Source: Saussurea involucrata
Lineage: Eukaryota; Streptophyta; Magnoliopsida; Asterales; Asteraceae
Assembly (NCBI GenBank): GCA_033807775.1
Contig: CM066314.1
Coordinates: 40,042,001-40,106,000 of the forward strand
DNA: 64,000 nt
Direction: 5' to 3'
The notes beneath the pieces were generated by a model. The model searched no databases. It was given only the letters and a program-made list of their open reading frames with translations, and was not told the DNA's origin. The position numbers and the translations under genes are program-made. This document shows, one piece after another, positions 55,442 through 64,000 of this stretch. Each line of letters opens with the position of its first letter. The stretch's first letter is position 1.

Positions 55442-56822
55442 AAAACTCATTTTTCATTGTGCACGTGAGGACCAATTTTAGCCATTGATCAAAATTTAGA
55501 AAACTAATAAATGGTTTAAACATAATAAGATTAATTGAGAAGTGATTAGGGCACATCTAGAAATTTAAATAGTGCATACCTTATTTGACTTTTTATTTAA
55601 AAAGTTTTACCTCCTTAAAGTTTAAAATAAATTATCTTAAAAATTACTAATATTTTAATCAAACAAATTACATCAAAAACGAGAATTTCGTGCTCTTCGA
55701 TATGACATCCATCTTGATATAGTTTTTTTTTGTTTTAATCGTTTTTACGTGAAATGCTATATATGTGTTATATTCATTATGAATATGTATGTACGTCCCC
55801 GGGTGTCCACATTCAATATGAATAACAAAGGTGAACGTTTATTCGCTATTCATGTTTAATAATACAATATTCAGGATGAATAATACAACATTCAAGATGA
55901 ATAATACATGAAGTCACGATTCATGTATTATTCATCATGAATCATGTATTGTTCACCCTGAATGTTGTATTATTCATCCCCATGTGTCCACATTCGGTAT
56001 GAATAACAAATGTAAACTTTCATTCACTATTCATAATGAATTATATAGTATTCAGGATGAATTATACAACATTCAGGATGAATAATACACGAATTCATGA
56101 ATCGTGTATTATTCACCCTGAATGTTGTATTATTTATCCTGAATGATATATTATTCATTATGAATGATACATTATTCATTATGAATAATACATGAATGAC
56201 CCGTGAAGGTGTGAAGACGTGGCACACTCTTTTTTGTTCCCTGGTTCACACCCGAAACTCGATAGGTTCTCGATTTGTCTCGATTGGTGTTGGGTTACAG
56301 TGATGAAGAACGCGATGCCTTACGACGTTGAAGAAAAGTGTTGAAGAAAGTGATATCGAGTTACGGACTTACGGTGTCGATGTATTATACACACTTGAAA
56401 GTACATAAATATATATAATGAATATAACACATGTATAACATTTCACGTAGAAAACAGTTAAAACAACCAAAAAATTATATCGAGATGGATGTCATATCGA
56501 AGAGCACAAAATTCTCGTTTTTTTGATATAATTTGTTTGATTAAAATATTAGTAATTTTTAAGATAATTTATTTTAATTTTTAAGGGGGTAAAAGTTTTT
56601 AATTAAAAAAGAAAATAAAAAAATCAAATATGGTAGGCGTGAGTTTATATTATCTTCCATTTTTACCCCTAATCACCTTAATTAATAAATATAATAAAAA
56701 ACTCTATTTAATATGAGTTGTTAGATCAAAATAGATGGAGTGACCGAGGTCCGTCTTCACGTGCACAATAAAAATTGAGTTTTCATTTGAACTTTTCCAT
56801 ATATATATATATATATATATAT
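55418..56822. mobile_element. Fold-back element 2 with ~375-bp inverted arms
   Basis: The left arm 55441-55796 and right arm ~56398-56793 are inverted copies, from GAAAACTCA at the (AT)n edge through GCACGTGA and GTGCTCTTCGATATGACATCC. The centre (55797-56200) holds a ~182-base direct duplication, each copy itself rich in inverted ATTCAGGATGAATAATACA units. No transposase. Ends sit in (TA)n tracts. Confidence 0.75.
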
Positions 56823-57194
56823 AGAGGGATAATAAATTGTAAACCGCTAAATGTGTGTAAACTTGTAAACTTTTGGATTTCATAGGTTTTCTTGATGAAA
56901 TTATTTTATGAAATTGTTTATTTTGATAAAAATGTTTCATATCATTCATTTCTTAATGAAATTGTTTCATATATTTGTGTTTTTTATGTAAAACGAAAAC
57001 GTTTCATCAAGTTTCATAGGAATGAAAAAAAATATACGAAAATACATAAAAAACACAAATATATGAAACAATTTCATCAAGAAATGAATGATATGAAACA
57101 ATTTCATCAAAATAAACAATTTCATGAAAAAATTTCATTAAAAAACCTATGAAATACAAAGTTTACACGAAAAAAAGTTTACAAAATAGTGAGC

Positions 57195-57242
<48 letters not shown>
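56799..57242. mobile_element. Fold-back element 3, near-perfect hairpin
   Basis: (TA)n at both ends, then TTGTAAAC/GTTTACAA inverted arms extending ~160 bases each, with repeated TGAAACAATTTCATC units meeting at ~57015. It shares its left (TA)n with element 2. Its right (TA)n was the target of the Gypsy insertion at 57243. Confidence 0.7.
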
Positions 57243-57245
<3 letters not shown>

Positions 57246-59027
57246 AACACCCTAAAAATCAGGATTTATTTAAACTTTAATTTAAGACAAGTTTTGATCG
57301 TGACTTTCTAAACTTTATACATAAGCGAAGTTTCAATCCCGAGGATTTATCTTTACACAAAAGAATTCTCGAATAACCTATTAATCTAATCATGTCACTA
57401 TAATCAGATTAATTAGGTTATCTAAGTGCACTATCCAAAAGTCTCGGTATTCCAAAAATCTTCTCCGCTAGCCCAAAAGCTCTCGTCCCACATCCCTTAC
57501 TTTCCCGAACCTGATCCTGGTAAGAAAACATTATTTGAAACGATTAGGCTAACTCTCCATAATACATTCAGTTTCAACATAATATTTACCATAATAACAT
57601 AACCAAGTCCTGACAAACCTGAATTATTCTTTTCTTACCACTTAGCAATTTATCTAACCAACTCAGTTCAATCGTTACATCATATTCTTATTCCGTAACT
57701 ATGATTCCGACATAAAGTCGCTCATTGTTCACTTGTCTATTCCGTGACTACAAATCCGACATACATCGCTTGTTGCTCACGTATCTCTACCGTGACTACA
57801 AATCCGACATACATCGCTTGTTGCTCACGTATCTCTACCGTGACTACAAATCCGACATACATCGCTTGTTGCTCACGTATTTCTATTCCGTGATTGCTCA
57901 CGTATCTCTTCCGTGATTGCTCACGTATCTCTTCCGTGATTGCTCACGTATCTCTTCCGTGATTGCTCACGTATCTCTACCGTGATTGCTCACGTATCTC
58001 TTTCGTTCGATAATTCATTTATAACAACATATTATCACAATTAGACAGACATTTATGTAAGTAACGAGTAGGGTAAGAATGAACTTACTTGGTAAGAAGT
58101 CACACTACTTTTACTTCTTATAAGGATGTATTGACTTCAGACTTCAACCCTTCCGAACAACTGTAATACCACATATATACGATTATGCTGGTATTAATTA
58201 TAGCTTGAAATATATTTACATCTCAAATCTCATAACCTTAAGTTTCTATCGTAGCTTACAATAACAGTGTATCCATATTAAAGCCATCGCAACCCAATTG
58301 GATCGCAACCAAAACCTCGCAACCCAAATTGCCTCGCAATCAACTAAACCTTGCAGCCTTCTATTGCGAGCCAAATCTTTCCCTCGCAACCAACTGTTGC
58401 GAGCCAAATCTTTCCCTCGCAGCCAACGATTGCGATTCGTATGAACACCATAAAACACCCAGCTCACTGGTTATCTAAAAACCCATATATCTATAAATTT
58501 AACCGATGAATCTTTATGAAATTTTGCAGATAAGTTCACTACTACTATTAGAACATTACCCCATAAACAAAATTCTCAAATCATCATAACATCCAAATCC
58601 ATTTCTTAAACTCTAAAGCACAACTTTATCCAAATGCATAAGAATTTATATAAGAGGTTACCTAGATTTGCTTTCCACCGATTCTTGTTCTTCTTCTTCT
58701 TCTTCTTATGATCGGAGGTAAACCACCAAGAATCAAGCACACACCCTTTCTCTTTTTCTCCCCTTTTTTCTCCGTTTTCTTTCTGGGTGAGCCGTATTCA
58801 CACAACCTTTAATAATGAAAGTCAGGACACCTTCCATACTTCACCCCTACTTAGATATGGTGACTCATACTCCATATTTACCAAATAACCCATACCTTTA
58901 ACTAAATGTCATAAAACACCCTCAATTTAACATTTCTATTAAATTATACTCTAGACCAAATATAAAATAACCCTTATGGTTAATATTATATTTTTCAGTA
59001 ATGCTATGGAAAATTCGAGATGTTACA
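57243..59027 (-). repeat. 3' LTR of the Gypsy element
   Basis: 1,785 bases, TGTAACACCC...GATGTTACA. Contains tandem arrays (57731-58012) and a TTGCGAG/CTCGCAA repeat patch (58280-58440). Confidence 0.93.
57731..58012. repeat. Two-tier tandem repeat in the Gypsy LTR
   Basis: Three ~48-base units (CCGTGACTACAAATCCGACA plus GCTCACGTATCTCTA) are followed by five ~23-base units (CCGTGATTGCTCACGTATCT). The short unit looks like the long one with its middle deleted. The 5' LTR shows the same array beginning at ~63875. Confidence 0.85.
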
Positions 59028-59043
59028 ATACTCCCCAACTTGA
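59028..59043 (-). other. Polypurine tract of the Gypsy element
   Basis: Minus-strand CAAGTTGGGGAGTAT adjoins the 3' LTR. Confidence 0.75.
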
Positions 59044-59069
59044 AAATGATTTCGTCCTCGAAATCACGG

Positions 59070-60113
59070 CTATTCAAACAAATGGGGATATCTATTTCTC
59101 AAGTCTTCCTTTGTTTCTAACGTCACATTAGTACCTCGATGATGTTTCCACTGTACTTTCAACATAGTTACCTCTTTACCACTACGTAGCTTTCTAACTG
59201 TTCTTTCCAAAATCTTTTCTGGTTCTTCCACACAGCGGCTCTTTTCATCCACCCTCACATCAGTGAGTGGAATCACATCATCCTCTTCGGTCAAACACTT
59301 CCGAAGATAACATACATGGAAAGTATTATGAACCCCTTCCAATTCTGGCGGAAGATCCAACTGATATGCTTGTAAGCCAATCCTCTTAGAAATGGTGAAA
59401 GGTCCTAGAAAACGAGGACTCAACTTCCCCCGCTTTCCAAACCGAATCACACCTTTCCATGGGGATACTTTAAGCATCACGCGCTCCCCAACTTGAAAGT
59501 CTTTGGGTCTTCTTTTCGGATCAGCATAGCTTTTCTGTCTATCTTGAGCCGCTTTCATATGCTGCCGAATTTCCTTTACTTTGTCTGCGGTTTGTTGCAC
59601 AAGTTCCGGACCAGCGAATTGTTTCTCTCCGGCTTCTAACCAGCACACTGGAGTTCTACATTTCCGACCATATAAAGCTTCGAAAGGTGCTCTTCCAATA
59701 CTGGAATGGTAACTGTTGTTGTAAGCAAATTCTACCAACGGCAAATGTGAATCCCAGTTACCTCCAAAATCTAATACACAACATCTGAGCATATCTTCCA
59801 AAGTCTGAATGGTCCGCTCACTCTGTCCATCCGTCTGTGGGTGAAAAGCAGTACTCAAATTAACTTTGGTACCCAACTCTTCTTGCAGTGATTGCCAAAA
59901 CCTCGAGGTAAACCGACTATCACGATCTGACACTATCGACACCGGTATACCATGTCTTGACACCACTTCGTCAATATACAGTTTCGCCAACTTCTCAACT
60001 GGCGATGCCTCTTTCATAGCTAGAAAATGAGCACTCTTAGTCAATCTATCCACGATCACCCAAATGGTATCGTTACCTCTTTGTGTCTTTGGTAACTTTG
60101 TCACAAAATCCAT
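59070..60113 (-). pseudogene. pol: Gypsy integrase core with chromodomain-like tail
   Basis: Opens MDFVTKLPKTQRGND, which contains the first catalytic Asp, then SDRDSRFTS and TDGQSERTIQTLED (second Asp and Glu). The N-terminal HHCC zinc domain is absent because a deletion joins this frame to RNase H at ~60113. The GPY/F-like region (KLSPRFLGPFTI) is followed by a chromodomain-like tail (LERTVRKLRSGKEVTMLKVQ ... RYPHLF). The usual Trp of the ATWE motif is replaced by Leu, so binding to methylated histone may be weakened. By family it integrates the DNA copy, often in heterochromatin. Confidence 0.9.
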
Positions 60114-60117
60114 AGAG

Positions 60118-63096
60118 ATAATGACGCCACAGTTTTAAAGCAAACACAACCGCTGCCAATTCCAAATCATGGGTAGGATAGTTCTTTTCATGTTCCTTCA
60201 GTTGTCTTGACGCATAGGCAATTACCTTGCCTCGTTGCATCAACACACACCCCAAACCCATTTTCGATGCGTCACTATAGACTACCAAATCTTCCGTTCC
60301 TCTTGGCAGTGCAAGAATAGGAGCTTCACACAACAACTGTCGTAAGGTTCTGAAAGTTGTCTCCTGCTTTTCGGTCCAAATAAACTTCACATTCTTACGA
60401 GTCAACAAAGTCAAAGTAGAAGCAATCTTTGAGAAGTCTTTTATAAACCTTCTGTAATAACCCGCGAGACCCAAGAAACTTCTTATTTCAGACGCGCTTC
60501 TCGGAGTCTTCCAATTCATCATTGCCTCTATCTTTGCTGGATCTACTTTCACGCCTTCCGAAGAAATTACATGACCCATAAATTGTACTTCTTTTAACCA
60601 AAATTCGCATTTAGAGAATTTTGCATACAACTTCTCCTTTCGTAACACTCCTAAAACTTCATAAAGATGGCGCTCATGGTCATTCTCATTCTTTGAATAA
60701 ACAAGTATGTCATCAATGAAAACGATAACAAACTTGTCTAGGAACGATCGACATACTCTGTTCATCAGATCCATGAATATAGCTGGATCATTAGTCAATC
60801 CAAATGGCATCACAAGAAATTCATAATGCCCGTACCTCGTTCTAAAAGCCGTTTTTGGAACATCTTCTTCCCTTACCCGAACTTGGTGATACCCCGACCT
60901 TAAATCAATTTTAGAAAAACATCCCGCTCCATGGAGTTGATCAAACAAATCATATATCCTTGGAAGAGGATACTTATTCTTTACCGTCACCTTATTCAAT
61001 TCTCGATAATCTATACACATTCTCATAGTGCCATCTTTCTTTTTAACAAACAATACCGGAGCTCCCCAAGGCGAAGAACTCGGCCTAACAAAACCTTTAT
61101 CCAACAATTCTTGCAGTTGGGACATCATCTCTGACATTTCAGCTGGCGCTAAACGGTAAGGTGCACGAGCTATCGGTGCTGCTCCAGGAATAAGATCGAT
61201 ACGAAATTCCACTTGCCTTTCAGCTGGTAAACCTGGGAGATCATCCGGGAATACATCCGGAAATTCACCTACCACTTTGATATCTTGTACTCGTTTCTTT
61301 TCTAACTTCGTGTCTATAACATAGGCTAGATAGGACCAACATCCCTTCGACAAACATTTACGCGCCTTCGCTACTGAAATCAATGGAACATCTCCTTTCT
61401 GTTTTTCTCCAAATACAAATACATCGTTTTTATCGGTCATTGGAATTCGAATCAGTTTCTTTGCACACATTATTTCTGCCTGGTTATTGCTTAACCAGTC
61501 CATCCCCACAATAATATCGAATCCACCAATTTCCATTAACAACAAGTCGATTGGAAATTCTGTCCCTTCTAACAACATTTTACAATCAAGAAGTCTTTCA
61601 CTAACCAAAGTTCGACCCCCATTAGCTATTTCGACTACTAAGGCATCTCCTAAAGTAGTGACAGGCATAGCTAACTTACGATAGAACAATTTGGAAACAA
61701 ATGAAAAATTTGCGCCACTATCAAATAACACATGCGCAGGAATAGAGTTTACAAGGAATGTACCCGAAACAACATCTTTCGATCCTTTCGCTTCTTCAGC
61801 AGTCATTTGGAAAGCACGGACAGCTGGCTTAGGGATAATCAACTGCTTTCCTTGATCTCCTTCCTTTCTCAGCTTTGGACAATCCCTCTGAAAATGACCT
61901 GGTTGTTTACATTCAAAGCACAATGATCCCCGAACAGGACAGTTGTTCATAATATGCCCGCTCTTTCCACATTTGAAACATATATTTTCACCCGCTCGGC
62001 ACTGACCAGAATGTTTTCTTTTGCATTTAGGACACTCGTTTGGTTCCTTACGAGAATCGTAACGAATGTTCTTGCCAAACAACCTCAAATTTTGAGAAGG
62101 TTCCGAACGACCTTCCCACTTTCTTTTCTCTCCTACCTGTGCCTTTTCTGCTCTGTCTTTGGCGTACATCTCTTCTATTACTTTCGCCTCTTCGATTATC
62201 TCCCTGAAAGTAGTAGCTTTTGAACTTCGAACCCTCGTCATCATATCCGCAGGTAGACCTTTCAGATAGGCTTTCATTTTATCTTTCTCAGTGGGAGCCA
62301 CATGTCCTATCAGATTCAGCTTTTCCAAGAAGGATTCTGTATACTTTCTCACAGTCATAGTGCCTTTCTTGAGGTTTCAGAACTCTTCCTCAATTCGGTC
62401 CATTTCAGTTTCGTTACAGTACTCCTCCAGAATCTTTGCTTTGAACTGTCCCCAAGTCACTGTATTCAGAACTGCTTCCGACACAGATGATGACAATACG
62501 TTCCACCAATACAATGCGTTGCCGCGTAACATCTGTGACCCAAATCTGACTTTAGATCTTTCATCAGTACAATCACAAGCCCGGAAGGCTTGTTCTATCT
62601 CTCTTATCCAGTTCATACAAGCCACTGGATTATCATCTCCCTTGAATTCTGGCGGTTTACAGCTCAGGAATGTTTTGTAGGAGCAGTTCCTCTCAACTCT
62701 TCTTTCCATCTCTGTACATGGGTTACCAGTGGGGTTTATCACACCAGTGTCGACCCCCGTTCGTCTCGGTTCTGTACTCCGGTCATTAAACATTTTCATG
62801 AACATTTCCGCTTGTCTTCCCATATTGGCGTTCATCATTTCAGCTTGCCTTTCCATCGATGCATTCATTAATCTGGTTACGTTCTCCATTATACGGCCTT
62901 CCATACCTGAGTCTGACGGTGTTTGATCAGCAGTACTAGTACCCCCTCGGTGTACTCGATTACGCATTCCTCCCAAAGAAAGAAAGTCTGGTGGCGTTTC
63001 CTGAATTCCGCCCATTCCGGTTTGCCCTTCCCCTGTATCGTCCAACCAATTTCTGTTCATAGGAGAATTAGGAGACCTTGGCGGAGTATTTACCAT
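60118..63096 (-). pseudogene. gag-pol: Gypsy Gag-protease-RT-partial RNase H
   Basis: ATG 63096 (MVNTPPRSP) opens Gag with NALYWWNVLSSS and MKAYLKGLPADMM. TGA at 62379-62377 replaces the Trp of EEFWNLKKG-type sequences. Two knuckles follow (CFKCGKSGHIMNNC and CFECKQPGHFQRDC), then protease (VLFDSGANFSFVS), RT (MRMCIDYRELNKV, FIDDILVYS) and RNase H as far as WRHYLYG. There RNase H is cut and joined, in a frame that soon stops, to integrase. The missing part covers the rest of RNase H and the integrase zinc finger, perhaps 250 codons. Gag and RT are otherwise open. Confidence 0.9.
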
Positions 63097-63363
63097 TGCT
63101 TTGGTAAGCACGAAAGAAAATCTGTCAGCAATGGTTTATACATAACCAGATAAACAACACGTACTTCACCATTGGTCATTCACTGAAACAAATTGAAACA
63201 AGTATGGTTGCGCAGTATAATATTCATACACGAGAATCTTATGACCGTCAACTCTAAGACTACCCAGTCTTAGTACTTCTACCCACATCTCACGTACCAT
63301 ACTTAATTCTTCACAGTTTAAGTCTAAGTACCTCTTCAGCATACTTAGTTCGCTTAAACTAAT

Positions 63364-63375
63364 GCTCTGATACCA
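63364..63375 (-). other. Primer-binding site of the Gypsy element
   Basis: Minus-strand TGGTATCAGAGC, three bases from the 5' LTR; initiator tRNA-Met. Confidence 0.85.
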
Positions 63376-63378
63376 TAT

Positions 63379-64000
63379 TGTAACACCCTAAAAATCAGGA
63401 TTTATTTAAACTTTAATTTAAGACAAGTTTTGATCGTGACTTTCTAAACTTTATACATAAGCGAAGTTTCAATCCCGAGGATTTATCTTTACACAAAAGA
63501 ATTCTCGAATAACCTATTAATCTAATCATGTCACTATAATCAGATTAATTAGGTTATCTAAGTGCACTATCCAAAAGTCTCGGTATTCCAAAAATCTTCT
63601 CCGCTAGCCCAAAAGCTCTCGTCCCACATCCCTTACTTTCCCGAACCTGATCCTGGTAAGAAAACATTATTTGAAACGATTAGGCTAACTCTCCATAATA
63701 CATTCAGTTTCAACATAATATTTACCATAATAACATAACCAAGTCTTGACAAACCTGAATTATTCTTTTCTTACCACTTAGCAATTTATCCAACCAACTC
63801 AGTTCAACCGTTACATCATATTCTTATTCCGTAACTATGATTCCGACATAAAGTCGCTCATTGTTCACTTGTCTATTCCGTGACTACAAATCCGACATAC
63901 ATCGCTTGTTGCTCACGTATCTCTACCGTGACTACAAATCCGACATACATCGCTTGTTGCTCACGTATCTCTACCGTGACTACAAATCCGACATACATCG
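63379..64000 (-). repeat. 5' LTR of the Gypsy element (partial)
   Basis: The first 622 bases match 57243-57864 with about three differences. It runs off the window within the 48-base tandem array. Confidence 0.93.

Larger units (their letters stand above)
57243..64000 (-). mobile_element. Ty3/Gypsy chromovirus, Tekay/Del-like (5' LTR truncated by window)
   Basis: A minus-strand Gypsy element: 3' LTR 57243-59027, polypurine tract, integrase, RNase H, RT, protease, Gag, primer site, and 5' LTR from 63379 past the window end. Order PR-RT-RH-IN and a C-terminal chromodomain-like segment place it among chromoviruses. The visible LTR parts differ at about three of 622 positions (~0.5%). Despite this youth it has a stop in Gag and an RNase H/integrase deletion, so it is probably non-autonomous. 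It inserted into a (TA)n tract, which makes the target duplication unreadable. Confidence 0.93.

Overview
The window is intergenic plant DNA, almost entirely a stack of LTR retrotransposons. All the Ty1/Copia pol genes carry the hallmarks of the Sirevirus (SIRE/Maximus) lineage: a DSGCSxHMTG protease, long Gag extensions, a third ORF downstream of pol and repeated AGGGGGAG polypurine tracts. Every identifiable primer-binding site matches initiator tRNA-Met. The organism is a flowering plant. The style of the third ORFs recalls Asteraceae genomes, but that is memory, not a search.

Layout. 1-~7800 (+): Sirevirus copy S1, cut by the window edge, with intact pol and a third ORF broken by one stop. 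9041-10275 (-): a type I MADS-box gene with promoter and leader intron, the only credible host gene. 11105-12998: a Gypsy solo LTR with target duplication AAACC. 13868-14000: a Copia protease scrap beside a 500-N gap. 14501-54362 (-): an old, decayed Sirevirus H, split into four pieces by three later elements, each with a perfect 5-bp target duplication. These are B1 (17578-30328, +, AACCG), N3 (31653-37918, -, AAACC) and B2 (38320-50236, -, TTTAA). B1 and B2 are two copies of one family in opposite orientations. N3 has LTRs, primer site, polypurine tract and a ~1,560-codon third ORF but no gag or pol. 54363-57242: an LTR-like remnant and three (TA)n-bounded fold-back elements. 57243-64000 (-): a Tekay-like Ty3/Gypsy chromovirus whose RNase H/integrase junction is deleted.

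Most interesting signals. (1) B2 lacks exactly the 1,119-bp segment that B1 has between Gag zinc knuckle and protease. Its edges look like splice sites (CAG|GTATCA, TTGTATTGCAG|G), and removing it erases the gag stop and fuses Gag to Pol in frame, so B2 may derive from a spliced transcript. (2) The B-family third ORF has a conserved short intron, a candidate leader intron and, in B2, a promoter-like region, so it looks like an autonomous transcription unit. (3) N3 carries only this third gene. (4) Third-ORF proteins of three families share a C-terminal module and, in two, a coiled coil. I see no membrane segment, which argues against a retroviral envelope. (5) Each family is seeded with its own short word: CGCTGA in B, TCTGA/TCAGA in N3, CCGGA in the H leader.

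Divergence and homology statements are by-eye comparisons within this window.
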